From Salvator merianae (Eukaryota > Chordata > Lepidosauria > Squamata > Teiidae), in contig QVOM02000102.1 of assembly GCA_003586115.2 (NCBI GenBank), positions 283,731 to 347,730 on the forward strand: 64,000 nucleotides of DNA, given 5' to 3'. Under the pieces are notes generated by a model. It saw nothing but the letters and a program-made list of their open reading frames with translations. It did no database searches and was not told the origin of the DNA. Below, piece after piece: positions 11,902 through 24,095 of this stretch (the first letter of the stretch is position 1; each line of letters opens with the position of its first letter). The position numbers were made by a program, and so were the translations under genes.

Positions 11902-12393
11902 CAGATAGATAGATAGAAAAATGCATCTCCCAGTTGTAATGATACTTTTGTAAGATCTGATACTAGCAAGTCTCAGATCTGGGTCTGCTGTGTCTAGCAA
12001 AGCATTTTCAGGAGCAATATTGTTCAGAGAACTAAACATGCAAACAAGCAATGCTTTTAATGCTAGATTCTGGAAATCAAGCATTGTTGAGCTATAATTT
12101 TCATCATACTTTGCCATTAGTCAATTGACAGAAACTAGTTCAGCAATATCTGAGGGCTCAGGCATTTAATATTTTTGCTGTTATTATAAATTTCTTTACT
12201 TGATTTGATAGTCATAATCATCCCTTGTAACACCATATACTGCAGAACCAAATCAATGTGTGGCAAATAACTGCCACACATTGGAAACTGGGGGTTACAG
12301 GAACTGCGAAGGCCCTCTCAATGCATGTCAATGGTGCTACACAGGGGATTCTCAGATTATCAATGAGTCAATAGCACTGCAGAAAGGAGACAT
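10819..12393. other. Non-coding sequence with LINE-tail trace and microsatellite
   Basis: About 11030-11110 resembles an L2-like 3' tail in minus orientation (CTTCTCCAGTGAGCTCAAGG), weakly. The (GATA)n tract at 11830-11917 is listed separately. Nothing else is recognised. Confidence 0.45.
11830..11917. repeat. (GATA)n microsatellite
   Basis: GGAT units grade into about 18 GATA/GACA tetranucleotides. Overlapping minus-strand frames encode only an LSIYLSIY repeat and are artefacts. Confidence 0.95.
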
Positions 12394-12858
12394 GGGGCCT
12401 TTTCATACTGGCCAGCCTAGAATGGTATAATTATACCATTCTAAGCTGGTCAAGACCCAGTAATGCAGCAGCCATCCCCACTCTGAGGGCTGGAACAGCC
12501 TTGTACCGGGCCTCCAGCACTCACAGTTTGAATGGATAGCTCAACCACCATGGCAACTGCTGCAGCAATGTCGGGACATTGCCATGGTGATTGGAAACAC
12601 AGCGCACAGCTGTGCAGCCACAGCCACAGCTGCATCACACCATCCACTCACAGCATTCACACCCAGAAAAGAGTGCAAACACTGTTGAACGGGAGGAATC
12701 CAGCTGCTCCCAGACAAGCTGTGGGCAATGATTTTGTTGTCCACAAAATTCAGAAGTGGCTGTAGCTGCTCCTGGATGCTGCAGTGGCAAGGTCATGCAA
12801 ACGCACTTATCCGATGAGTGTCCACTCGCTCATTATCAGGCAAGTGTGAAGAAACCCC
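12394..12858. mobile_element. Short non-autonomous DNA element, group C
   Basis: Left end GGGGCCTTTTCATACTGG; right end CAAGTGTGAAGAAACCCC, its near inverse, giving short terminal inverted repeats. Near the left end is the large palindrome at 12412-12449, in the same position as a hairpin in the copy at 42215-42545. The interior is GC-rich, with a repeated ATTTTGTTGTCC motif also found in that copy. No transposase is encoded and no target duplication is evident. Confidence 0.65.
12412..12449. repeat. 38-bp palindrome
   Basis: The core TAGAATGGTATAA is followed directly by its exact reverse complement (26 bp perfect). It extends by CCAGC/GGTCG-type pairing with one mismatch on each side. Confidence 0.9.
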
Positions 12859-15552
12859 AAATCTACAAACATGAAAACTGGCTTTCTGGAGGGGTGGTCA
12901 AGTGTACAAACCAAGCTGGTGCCTCAGAGGCCAAAGCAGTAGCATCTGCTTCACCTTGGCCTACTAGGCTTTCCAAAGTGGAGCACTGTAAGTCCATCCA
13001 GCAGGCTAAGCATGTGGGCATGTATTTCTTTCACTTCCCAGAAGACCTCAAATATGACCAATCACTTCTGAGACTTTCCAAGAAGTGGAGGTACACATGG
13101 CCTCCAGAGAGAATCCATGGTCCTTCACACTGGAAGTTCTAGTAGACCAAGGTGAGGAATGCTGACCAGCCTTTGGAAGAATTGCACGACTGGTAATAAT
13201 GGCCTGGGAGAGGTTGGCAAGCCGGTGAGAGGAGAATGTGGATGCTATGGGGATTCTGTGGAGAGGGGAGAAAGTGGGAGATCACAAATGTGGAAGGGAT
13301 TTGGCAAACCTAAATCTGAATCAAGAGGCTGATTCCGTATTTGGGAGATAAACTGCTCACCCATGTCTAATTGCATCTCTAGTCCTCCTTTTTAGTTCCA
13401 TTTCTCCTCTAAAGTGTTTTATTTTTGTTTTTCTTCTGCAGATATTGGTGTTCCTTTGAGTCTATTATACCTCTGTCTTATATTTTGGCAACCAAATTAG
13501 CTGCTAGTGTTCAGGGACTGGAGGTGGAGAGGGATGATTGGAAGAGATGAAAAGTATTCCCTGCTGAAGCAACCCTGGTTGAGATGATCAGAACACTTCA
13601 CTATAAAATATTAGTTTGTAGCTGACAGTCTTCCATACCAATTTCAAAGAAAGTCTCAGGGATATGATACTCACTGTAATCAAGTGTGGAAATAAATAAG
13701 CTATGATTACCATTCATACTCATTTCCTCCATGAAAGATCTTAGTAGTTGCATTACATTCCTTCAGATTTACTCTGTATGCATTCATTTTAGTAGTAATG
13801 GAAGTAGTCTAATAATCAGCCCACTAATTTAGGAAATGATGCAAGTTTCCACTGTCCTTTGACTCTCAGAGATGAAAAAGGAAGTCATTATATTGTTTAA
13901 TTCAAGATCTCTTGGTGTGTCAATAGTAAAACTTACAAAATTTCATCCTTTTCTCTATATTATTTTGCCTGTTCTCCATAATTCAGTTTTTTCAGTCTCA
14001 TCTTACAAGCTGCCAATAAAAAGCAAGTTTGCCTAATGACATTTCCAGCAGCATAAATGGCTTTCCACTTTTAATAGTTCTGTCTGCCTTTAAAACAAAC
14101 TTACCTCCCAGATCGTAATATGATATATTAAACAATATACCTGGTGTTACAATATGGAATGCCAAGAAGTCATCATATTCTTTCTAAATAAACTTTCTAA
14201 AGAGTCCCTTAGACATTTCACCTAAAAGCAAGAAGCTGTATAAGAGAGAGAAGAAGATGGAAAGACCATATGGACCTTCTGTTTCTCAGTTTAGGACAGT
14301 GGTTGAACCCCTAAATAGAACAACAGCAGGGTTGAAATACTTTCTTTCTCATCTTTACCTCCACCATTCTCACTTGTTGCTGCCCCACATTCCCAGGTAT
14401 GATGCTCATGAAACAGAATGAGTCACTACAGATAACTTTGGGGCAGTCACCAATGTTCATAGGAAAATGGATGAATGAGACATATTATTTTAAGGCTTCC
14501 AAATGTCTTTTAACTATCTAGCCTACATATCAAGATCAGTTCATATACTGGCTCTCCACAGTTGTAGGAATATTTACTCATGCAATACAATGTGATGCTT
14601 CCCTGATGTTTTGAAAGAGCTACATGGTTGTAGAAGTAGTTTACTACAGAAGTGAGCTGGTATAGTTACAGTATCAGATTCAAAGTACGACACATGAAAT
14701 CCCCATTTAAAGATAGTTCAGGACTGCAGGGTTGGAACCTATTTCCAGCCTTCCCCTATGGCCCTTTCAACACTGACTGGGGCCATCAAAAAGTTCACCA
14801 AACTCCAACTATCTCAGATACTATCTGACCGATGAGCACCTGCACCCAGTAACAGTTAGACAGGCCTTAAATACTCCAAAGTGCTGTCCCAATCATCTTG
14901 CCAAGGCCAAATGCTCCTTCCCTCTGGCAGTCAACCAGGACAGAACAACCTGCCTAGAATCCTCCAAGCTAACTTCCTGAAGGGCCCTGATCTGCAGTTG
15001 GCTGAGTAACCTCAAAGGCACACCTTGGATCAAGGATCTCCTACATGTCATCCTATAGATATTGTTTGATGACAATTCTCATCAACCCTAATCAGAGAGA
15101 ACTAAAGTTGTAGTTCAATGGTATCTGAATGGCACTGTCTTGAAAATTTCTGAGGTAGCTGTGTCCAAGATCTATTTGTAAGTGGGGTGTGCGTGTCACA
15201 AGTATAGTATCTCAAGCTATAAACAAAAAGAATCAGTAGCACTTTCCCATGTGAAAGTAGAGATGGAACATATGCAGAGAAGAAAGAAGGTGCTCTATTG
15301 TGTGCTACAGATGTAACTCAAAGGTGACAATACAGGATAATATTGTAACAAGCATCAAATCTCCTGCCATGTAGGATTAAGTAAAAAGTTAAAGAAATAT
15401 ACTGGTTAGAATACAGATACTGTACGTTTTATTCTCATTCTTCAATAAAGACATACACAGATTAAATGTGACAGAACATTTTCATTGTCTACTAGGCAAT
15501 GTGAGAAATCTGCCTGTGATCTACTAGTAGTAAACTGCTTGCTTTGCATGTC
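12859..15552. other. No recognisable feature
   Basis: Long AT-rich stretch with few visible repeats. Short frames such as 14893-15075 (minus) have no recognised homology. Stretches around 13590-14130 could be old unique intron sequence; conservation cannot be judged from one genome. Confidence 0.45.
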
Positions 15553-15555
15553 TAA

Positions 15556-15728
15556 GGCCCTTTCTACACTGGACCTTATTTTGGATTATATCCCAGAACA
15601 GGAACCTACTTCCTGCATGCTACTGCAGACTATGGCAGGTCTTGTGTGGAGTCTTCCATAGTCTGTACTAACATGTGGGAAGTCGGTCCCTATGTAATCC
15701 ATTATAAGGCCCAGTACAGAAAGGGCCT
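15556..15728. mobile_element. Short inverted-repeat DNA element (MITE), group A
   Basis: 173-bp element. Left end GGCCCTTTCTACACTGGACC, right end GTACAGAAAGGGCC, with inverted-repeat arms continuing through TTATATCCCAGAACAGG. It is flanked by TAA on both sides (15553-15555 and 15729-15731), a 3-bp duplication compatible with PIF/Harbinger-type insertion. It is non-coding. Confidence 0.85.
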
Positions 15729-15731
15729 AAG

Positions 15732-17860
15732 GTTTCAAGCACCATTCCCACTATCTTCAGGTAAGCTGAAAAAATGCACTACCTGGGTCCGCGACTGATG
15801 AATTGGGACTGGGTCTCCACTTGAAAATGGAGGTGGCTTGCTCCTGGGCACATGAGGGAGTCACCACAACTACTGCTGAAAATGATGCCTCTGAGTCTCC
15901 ATTTTGAAGCATGGAAGCCAGGAACACCTTTGTTTAGGGTAGAAAATCGCTTCCTGCAAAAATGGTGCCTCTGTCAGCGATCGAGCCTAGTAATGGGATG
16001 GCATAATTGCCACAAGGCATCTACTGCTATCCCAAATGGAGACGCAGTGTAGAAGATGCTTTACTAGGCACCTCATCAGTAAGTAGAAACGCAGTCTGAG
16101 GTAATAGGTACAAAGCAAGTATCTACATTCCCTCTGAAAATAGCTACTCCTGTTGTATAGCAATGGAAAGAAGAATCCAATAAAGGGGGGCATATGGTGC
16201 CATATTTCTGGCATTGTAAACAGCACATGAAAAGGAAAACTGTGCATTGGAAAGGGTTCTGCAATCCCTATCTATATGTTTCAAAACCAGAGTCCTTTAT
16301 TGTGTGACCTGAATACTAAGTTTAACTACATCTAGTTTGGCTGTTAATATTTGAGGGTTTTATTTATAGGTCCCATATTGTATATTTAATCCATAATCTT
16401 CATTGATCTTTCACTAGAGGAGAATTATTCATGTGCAATCCATATAGGAATTACCAAAGCCATTCTCTAATCATTAGCAAATAGAATAGAAATTATAAAT
16501 ATTATTCTATTTCTATTTCTATAGAAATGTAGTCAAATTGATGGTATCTACTGAGTTTGTATTCAATAGTTCCCACTTGCTCATATTGTAGACAGCATAT
16601 TGCTATAAACTTTAGAATTTAATCTGTTAATTTAGCCAACAGTTAATGAAGTATGGAGTGAAATGTATGAAAACATGACCTCCTGCAGAAGAGTACTGTA
16701 TATCTCTTGAAGTTGATATTCAAATCTTGGACAATGCCTAATGATCAGATCAAAAGGAGCATGAGAATTTCCCCCATAAAACAGGGCAAATCTCATTCTG
16801 ACGAGATTTAGAATTTATCCATATGTGGACAGTACTGCATTAGTTTGCCTCTCTCAGATGCTAGAGAGGTGCATCAAATCTTAGTAATTTCACATAATCA
16901 TGTGAAATACACAAATGCATTTCTCTTGTTTCTTTTGAAAAAAATCAGTGGAGTTATTAGCCAGGAAAAAAAGGGAACCCTGAAGAACTGTCTCACTCAA
17001 AGCCTTCTATACACCTGCATTATGAAACTGGACAAACGTCAAATATAATCGTAGAGCAGAAGCAGCCAGGGAAGCCTTTCACAGGCTGACACTGTCTGTG
17101 ACTAGTGCTAGAGGTGATGGCACAGTCAGCCACAATTTAGTTCAATGGACATCCCTTCATTAGGATTCAGGAGAGACACTGCTCAGCTGGCAAGAGAGAG
17201 TGAGAATCTGTAAAGAACTGGCAGTTGGATCTGAGCAATGAAATCCTCCATTTAATAGAAGATCCCAGCATTTACTCAAGGACTTGAATTTGCTGGGCTT
17301 TGTTTTAGACAAAGGTGGCAGGAAGTCCCTGAGCAAAAAGGGGTCAGAATCCCTCGCTTCAAAGGCCAGCAATTCCCCAGGAGGCCCTACTGAGCCAGAA
17401 TGCCTAGCCTGCCATGAGAAGAACTCAGCACACAATTTTCATGGGATGATGGGACACGAGAACCATCTCTAGTCAAATCGAGGCCTGAACTTCAGATATA
17501 TATGCCTGAGGTGGGAGTTTATTAATCCAAGTACGTAATTACTTGGATTACATAGTCTAAAATCATTGGTTCCTTAACTATCAAACTCTTAAATTGATTT
17601 CTGGATGGAGTTGTGTTTTGTGCTGTGATCCATACTTTGACTGTAGTGCCATAAAAAGCAATGGAAAATTGCTAAGCTAAGCTCCAAAGGTTACAACAGA
17701 TCTATTCTGTGTCTAATTCTGAATCCAAACCTTTGTTTGGGAAACTAGCAAATAGGCTTTGTTTTCATGAGGTGGATCTGAGGTGTGCGTGCGGGAGAAG
17801 GGGGTTTCCTGCAGATTAGTTTGTCAAACAATCCTGTATTCTATATTCTGTCATCCTTCC
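15732..17860. other. No recognisable feature
   Basis: Non-coding. A short (TTCTAT)n stretch lies near 16500-16520. No exon with splice sites and recognised homology is seen. Confidence 0.5.
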
Positions 17861-17864
17861 TCAA

Positions 17865-18395
17865 AATTCCTAATGTGTTGGGATGACCTGTCCCATGCCA
17901 GCTCCCACCACCGCCTCAATGGCTGCCCAGCTTTGGACCCAGCGCTGGAAACTCCAAAGGCCAGGAACAAAAGTATGAATTGAATACACCTTCACACGTA
18001 ATGCCAAATACACCTCCACACATAAAGCCAAAATGGACTTTCAAAATATCTCAGACGTCAGTGAAAAAAAAGAGGGGGCCATTTCAGTCTGTTTTGGTTA
18101 TACCCAGTTGCACTGCCAGAATGCCCCCCATATCCTGGAAGAAGGGGCCATGTGCCTTCTGTACATGGCCTGCTGTTCCAAGACAGAACAGTAGCATGCA
18201 GGTAGATCTCGATGTTGAGGTCTACCAATAGAGTGGGATGGGGCATCATTTTGAGCAACTTATCTTCCTCTATGCTCCATCCCATGTGGATAGAGCATTC
18301 CAAGATGGACAGGGCTTGCATTATCCTACAGTAACATATAGAAGCCAGGCCCCTTAGACCTCTTCCTGGACCGCAATACTACTGGTAAGCCTGGA
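17865..18395. mobile_element. Possible degraded group B DNA element
   Basis: Contains motifs shared with the group B copies at 24535 and 26024: CCAGGAACAAA, GGTAGATCTCGATGTTGAGG and a GGCCCCTTAGACCTCTT-like right part. Ends are not sharp, so the extent is approximate. Confidence 0.35.
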
Positions 18396-18654
18396 AACGA
18401 CCTGAGAGTTAGCTGCCTGCATGAATATATCCACGTAGTTTCCTCAGCATGGGTATGGAAGTGATTTGTTATACTTTTTTGAAACTAATCAGCCACTATA
18501 TAAAGCTTTCTGCTCACTTTTGCAAGCAGATATCCTATTAATTTTTTTAGACTATATCAACTATTAATCTTTGCTATAACTTATTCATTCAAAACAGATG
18601 GAATATATCCAAGGTCTGTTTCCAGGTTTCTCATAGAAAAGTCAGATTCATCAA
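18396..18654. other. No recognisable feature
   Basis: Short non-coding stretch between repeat relics. Confidence 0.4.
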
Positions 18655-19190
18655 TTTGTAGGTGTAACTGGAGTTTTTGTATCAATATGCATCACCTTGC
18701 ATTTACTAACCTTGAAGTTGCCCAACCCTCCTGTCAAGAAGTCCCTCCGGAGCGCTCCACAATCTCTTTCAGCTTTCACTACTCAGAACAAATTGGTGTC
18801 ATCAGCAAACCTTGCTATCTTACTGCTTTCCCCTACTTCTAGATTATGAATAAATTAAAAAAACATAGATTTGTATGCTAATCTCAGGGGGAACTTTTTA
18901 ATTCCCTCCAGTCTGAGAACTATTCGTTTATTACTACTCCCTGTTTCCTGTCCTTTAGCCAGTTACCAATTCAGGACAGAACCTGCCCTAATATTCCATG
19001 ACTGATGAGTTTATTCAAGAGCCTTTGATGGATTTTGTCAAAAAGCTTCTGAAAGTCCAGACAGACGATCTCAACTGGATCATCTTTATCCACATGCTTA
19101 TTAAAATTGCAAGGAATTCTAGCAAGTTAGTAAGGGATGATTTACTCTTGTAGAAACCATGCTGTTTTTTCTTTAGTGAAAGAGAACTAA
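18655..19190 (-). pseudogene. CR1-type reverse-transcriptase relic
   Basis: Conceptual minus-strand reading gives HGF.KSKSSLTNLLEFLA, a degraded DKDDPVEIVCLDFQKAFDK-like stretch and NWLKDRKQ-like sequence. This is the fingers/palm region of CR1 reverse transcriptase. Many stops and frameshifts are present, with no continuous frame. A relic, not a host gene. Confidence 0.7.
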
Positions 19191-19194
19191 GAAG

Positions 19195-20059
19195 CGTAAA
19201 TCACTGTGCTGAGTGGTTTGACATTTGATCTTCAGTGAGGAACTATAGAATCTTTTCTTTCATAGGGGAGAAAACAAAAATATTCAATATTTGTCTAAGA
19301 TTATCTCAGATTGTCAAGGCTTAGGACTATGGCACCATTCATGTATGCATTCTTTGGCCAACCAAAAATGGCAAGCTGTCTAAAAAAAACATGTCAGAAA
19401 GGGACAAATCTCACTCTTTCCCCTAAAAGGGGTGACTTTCAATAATCCTGGCTTCAGTACTCTGTGGTTGCCCGAGGAGTTGGCACAGGAGGCACTGGCT
19501 CATGCCCCAATTTTGAGGTGAACAATTGATCCCTGGTCAACCTGTTCAGCTAGGGGACTCATCTGTGAGAATGACTTCCTGATCATACTGTTGATCCCAA
19601 ATGCATGGAGAGCCAATGTGAAGCTCCGTGCGTTTGTTGGAGGTTCTCCTGTCTCCACTCAGATGAAGGTAAGCCAGTTCTATCCAGCCCCAGTCAGGCA
19701 TTTTATGGATGGAGCCATAGTTTGAATAGGTACCAATAACATGTGAACTAACAGAGGACAGTCACTTGGAGCATTTTCATTTTCTTACTTCCACTAATAT
19801 TGACAGTTGCTGTTTTGTTTGAAGTAGACTTTAATAAACAGTCATAAAAAAGGTATCCAGAAGCTTTAGAATTAAGTCAAGAAGGCCACAGGAAATAACA
19901 CCACTGCTTAGGATCTGTTATATGAATATGCTTTTGGATTATGCATACAGTTCTTTGGTCCTTTATTTTCTGTGTTCCTGAATGGAATTCTGAGGTTTTG
20001 CAGTTAAGCATACTTGGCCAGTTTGGTGAATCTACCTTTACTAAACTGGTCTTCAAAAA

Positions 20060-20103
<44 letters not shown>

Positions 20104-20490
20104 GAAGATGATCATCCAATGGAAGCCATTCATTGCACTTAAAATACAGTCAGAATTATGAGTAGGCACCAAACAGATGCCCAATCAATCATAGTGAAGA
20201 GAGAGGAGATCTGGCTGCAGTTTATATATTTTTTAATACTTAGGAACTTGGACTGAAAGTTGATTAGACTAAATATTATTGTAGCAATCTTCTTTAACAA
20301 CAGTGACTAGCATCCTTTAATGAAGAATGAGATGTGAAATCTAGACATTTGTCCTGCTAAAACTGGGAGTCCAAATTCTCAGTATCCACAAATATTAACA
20401 TATCTGAACTTTGTTATGCCTAAGTATGAAATGCAGTAGCAGTTAATATTTTAAAGGGGCAAAAAGATGGACATTTCTCACTGTTCATTA
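19195..20490. other. Non-coding sequence with (TGA)n microsatellite
   Basis: No gene seen. The (TGA)n tract is at 20061-20108; its minus-strand translation is poly-His, an artefact. Confidence 0.55.
20061..20108. repeat. (TGA)n microsatellite
   Basis: About 14 TGA units followed by GAAGAAGATGATCATC. Confidence 0.95.
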
Positions 20491-20494
20491 TCCC

Positions 20495-20795
20495 TCATCT
20501 CTATACTGGTAGAATCGCTCATATTTACACTGGCCTTTGGCTGAGGAAACAGCTTCTCCTCCCCACTTTCAGACAGTTTTACTGCTTTTAGCGGGTTCTT
20601 TTTGAATTTGTTTTTATTACTGCAACCCAACCTGAGACCTTTGGGTACAGGGCAGGATAAAAATACAAACAGATAAAAATAAAATAAAATATATATATAT
20701 ATTTTAGTGTTCAATGTTTTATCATATGCCATGACCCTCCCTGAGATCTTCTGGTGTAGGATGGAATGGAAATGTTATAAATAAGTAAATAAGTG
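20495..20795 (+). mobile_element. L2-type LINE 3' ends, two adjacent
   Basis: 20500-20700 ends with CCCAACCTGAGACCTTTGGG and GGGCAGGATAAAAAT, and 20735-20790 with CCTCCCTGAGATCTTCTGG and ATAAATAAGTAAATAAG. Both resemble the L2 3' terminus (compare 50650-50712), placed head to tail. Confidence 0.6.
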
Positions 20796-20933
20796 TATCC
20801 AATTATTTCAGCTGAGGGCAGAAAGAGAGAGAGAAAAACGTCACCATCATTTAAAAAACCCAGCTGGGGTCCCATGCCACCCAGAAATGGAGACAGATGA
20901 CTTGTGGGTGGGATCATTATGATGTCTCACCAT

Positions 20934-21354
20934 TAGAGATGTGCAAAAAGCTCCTTCATAAAATATCTTAACCAGCCGCATCTCTCTTGCACCTAGCAAC
21001 CCTGGCCTTTGGACAAGGTGAGCTAATGTCCGTGCTTTCCTCAGATAAACTTGCTCCTGGCTGCTCCTCCTGGCTTTCTCCCAGCCTTGCTTCTGGCCTT
21101 CCAGGCCGTCCTCCAGCCCCTGCCCCAGCCCTCTAAACCCCAACAAAAACAGCCTGACCCTATGCAGCAGCTGTTGACTCAGCCCAATCTCAGCACCCAA
21201 AAGGCCAGAAGAGGCAGACAGAAGCAAGGTAGGAACTCGTCACCTTTGCTTTAGAGTCACGTTTGTAGTCGTCCTACCTACCTAGCTCAGCCCCAATATG
21301 AAAGGGACATGGCTGGCTTATGAAGCATTCAAAGCAGCATTTTGCACATCCTTG
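20934..21354. mobile_element. Non-autonomous hAT-like element, 421 bp
   Basis: Left end TAGAGATGTGCAAAAAGC; right end, reversed, CAAGGATGTGCAAAATGC. It is flanked by CTCACCAT (20926-20933) and CTCACCAC (21355-21362), an 8-bp duplication with one mismatch that is characteristic of hAT transposons. The open frame across it on the minus strand has no transposase homology. The terminal ATGTGCA motif is shared with the element at 22699-23504. Confidence 0.8.
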
Positions 21355-21362
21355 CTCACCAC

Positions 21363-22690
21363 CACAACATGTGCAACACACACACTACATCACAGTGCCC
21401 TTAACATATCAACTCCAGCAGGACAGTCAACAAACTCACTGTTCCTATATATGGCTGACAGCCTGGCACAAAGCAGTCTAATAAAACAAGTGCTACACAA
21501 AACTTCTTGATTCAGGAGCATACAGCCTTATCTTTCCATCTTTGTAGGTCTTCCCTCCCTTGTTCACATATGGATCCTCCATACTGAAGCCCTCAGTAAA
21601 GGAAAAGAGTCTACATGAGCTCAGGAAGCTGTCTTGGTCGTGCTGCCAATAAGGTGTTGTTGTGGATGGCATATGAAATATAGAAAAGATGGCTTCTTTT
21701 CTCTGCTATCCTTCTACTCCTCATCTTCATTCCCAGTCAGCTTTTCTTCCAACGAATCATTCTCAGAAGACTGAATCTGCCAGAAGAATACATTGGCCAT
21801 TTTGCAGGCGCGTCTGTCTTCTTGCTAGTATTTATCTGGTGTTCCATCATTACAGCAGGACTTCCACTAAATCCTATAGCTTCACAGCTGCTGGATTTTC
21901 AGCACACTCTTGCACCTTAAATCTCCTTTCTAAAACCCGTTCCCTTTATCTGTCAGAAAAAAAGGCCTCACTATGAAAACCTACAATATATCAGCCCTCC
22001 TTCAGAGACCCTGAGTAGAAATGGCATAGAAGTATGCTGCTCTGAGAAACAAAACAAGTTTTTGTATTTTAGCATCTTAAAGAACACGATGAATAATGTA
22101 TTATGTTTTAAAACATGCTACTTTGTACAAGCCATAGGATATCTTGCTGCTCATTAAAAGTTTCAGTTCCATTCAGCTGCACTGGATGTAGTGTGCAGGA
22201 AGAATATTTTCACAGATTTCTATTGTGTGAATCCAACCTTAATGATGTCTTTAAAATAGTACAGGTCCTATAGATACGTGTTTTTTTAAAAAAAAACAAA
22301 AACCATACAACTGGAATTATGCATTCCCTTTGTAGTAAAACAAACAGTCACACTGGGAGGCGTAACGATATGGGCAGTCCTCAGAGCTAAGCAGATGTTA
22401 ACACTTGCCCTGTCAACAACAGAACAATATTCTTCAGGTTTTAATCTACATTTTCTTTCCCCTTAAGTAATATCCCTGCCTGCAGTTCTTGACACCCAAT
22501 GTGGCAACTCCTGCTCCCAATCCTAGATGGGACAGAGTATCTCTTGTCTACTTTCCTCTTCTTTTAAGGAGCCACGTGGGTATAGCTGAGCTCCTCTTCA
22601 ATGCTGTCCTATCTGCATTCCTGAGTTCTATCTTTTCTATCTCTCAAGCTGCAATTCCATTACACATCAAAAGTGCTGTAAGTGAAACCA
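21363..22690. other. No recognisable feature
   Basis: Non-coding between two hAT-like elements. Short frames only. Confidence 0.5.
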
Positions 22691-22698
22691 GTTTCTAT

Positions 22699-23504
22699 TA
22701 GGGATGTGCACGAAGGCAATTTCCCTTCTTCGCTTCGCAGCCCTGCGAAGCACCGGGGCTTCGTTTTCGCTCGAGAACGAGAGGCGCGAAAAGGGCGCTT
22801 TTCGTTTCCGATGCGAAAATCTTCGCAGCGACGGGACCCATCGGAAACGGAGAAAACTCAACGCGAAGGAAAGACCTTCGCGGCGAAGGTCTTTTTTTCG
22901 CATTGAGTTTTTCTCCTCTTCCGCTCGCTGCTGGCTCCCTGATTCACCCTACTCTGTCAGCACGCGCGCTGACAGAGTAGGGTAAATCAGAGAGCCGGCA
23001 GGAGACGAGAGAAATCACCGGGAAGGGAATCTCTCCCTTCCTTCCTGTTGATTTCTCTCGTCTCCCGCCGGCTGTCTGATTCACCCTACTCTTGTCAGCG
23101 TGCACGCTGACAGAGTGGGGTAAATCAGAGAGCTGGCGGGAGAGCAGAGAAATCACCGGGAAGGGAATCCCTCCCTTCCTTCCTGTTGATTTCTTTCGTC
23201 TCCCACATGTGCTGACAGCCTAGGGGGATGAGACGGCAAGCGGAAGAGAAGAAAAATCAACTTGAGTTTTCTCCTCTTCCGCTCGCTGCCTGCCTGATTC
23301 ACCCTAGGCTGTCAGCGCGTGCGCTGTCAGCCTAGGGGGATGAGACAGCGGCAAATTGCGAAGGTCTCGAAATGCATCGAAAATTGAGGGACCTTCGCAA
23401 TTCGATTTCGTGATTTCTGTTGCCCTTCGCATTCGATGCGAAGGGAATGAAATCACGAAATTCGATCGAAATTCGGGTGGTACGAAGCTTCGTGCACACC
23501 CCTA
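22699..23504. mobile_element. CpG-rich hairpin-chain hAT-like element, 806 bp
   Basis: Terminal inverted repeats TAGGGATGTGCACGAAG and (reversed) TAGGGGTGTGCACGAAG match at 16 of 17 positions. They are flanked by a perfect 8-bp duplication GTTTCTAT (22691-22698, 23505-23512), the hAT hallmark. The interior is extremely CpG-rich and is a succession of inverted repeats: about 22857-22906, 22929-23000, 22999-23067, 23067-23137, 23138-23204, 23290-23350, 23356-23400 and 23401-23465. A unit of about 138 bp (22929-23066) is duplicated in tandem (23067-23204). No transposase is present; the frames inside are artefacts of low-complexity sequence. Confidence 0.9.
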
Positions 23505-23581
23505 GTTTCTATTACTCCCAGTGAAGACCAGCTGTCCCGAGGGCCTGATTAAGGAGACTTTACTGTGTAATAGATACACAG

Positions 23582-24095
23582 GGCCTTTCTGCACTTACCT
23601 GTCAGTAATCTGTATCAGTGGGTCCGGATTAGCCTGGCCCACTGATACAAATCATGGGGAGGCATGGGCGAGATCAGTGGTGTTTGCACTGACAGCACTG
23701 ATCCAGATTAGGCTACACCATGACCACAAAGCTTATGTGACCTTCGTGGCTGCACCCCCATGCCACAAAAGTTCCTAGCCTCGAGGCCTCTGGGGTTGTT
23801 TTTTGGCAAAAATAAAACCCAGTAGTCCCAAACACGGGAGGCATGCTTTCTGCATGCCTCCCATGTTCCGGATCAGGGCCACTGGTCCCTCTGGTAGACC
23901 CAATTAATCAGGTCTAGCAGAGATCATGATTAAGGCCTCCCTTAATCTGGATCTCACTCTGTCTTGTGCAGACAGAGTGGGACCAGCAGGGGACAGGGCC
24001 TCCCAGATTTGCACTAACGTATGGATCTGGAGGGCTATATCTGAAGTACATGGGTCCTTAAGACAGATTAAGGGCCTTAGCAGAAAGACATATAG
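23582..24095. mobile_element. Short non-autonomous DNA element, group B
   Basis: Starts GGGCCTTTCTGCACTTACC and carries the group motifs GGTCCGGATTAGCCTGGCCC, CCGGATCAGGGCCACTGG and AATCAGGTCTAGCAG. The right end near GGGCCTTAGCAGAAAG is approximate. Related copies lie at 24535, 26024, 28840 and 60365. Non-coding. Confidence 0.6.

Noticed and set aside
11711..12117. Open frames with Ser-Ile-Tyr-Leu repeats
   Set aside because: Translation of the (GATA)n microsatellite.
19877..20119. Poly-His frame
   Set aside because: Translation of the (TGA)n tract.
20847..21227. 126-codon minus-strand frame as a gene
   Set aside because: Runs across the boundary of a hAT-like element and has no recognised domain.
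22667..23156. Arg/Ser-rich open frames on both strands as genes
   Set aside because: They lie inside the hairpin-chain hAT element and reflect its CpG-rich inverted repeats.
22699..23504. CpG island as a promoter
   Set aside because: It is bounded exactly by transposon ends and a target duplication, so its composition belongs to the element.
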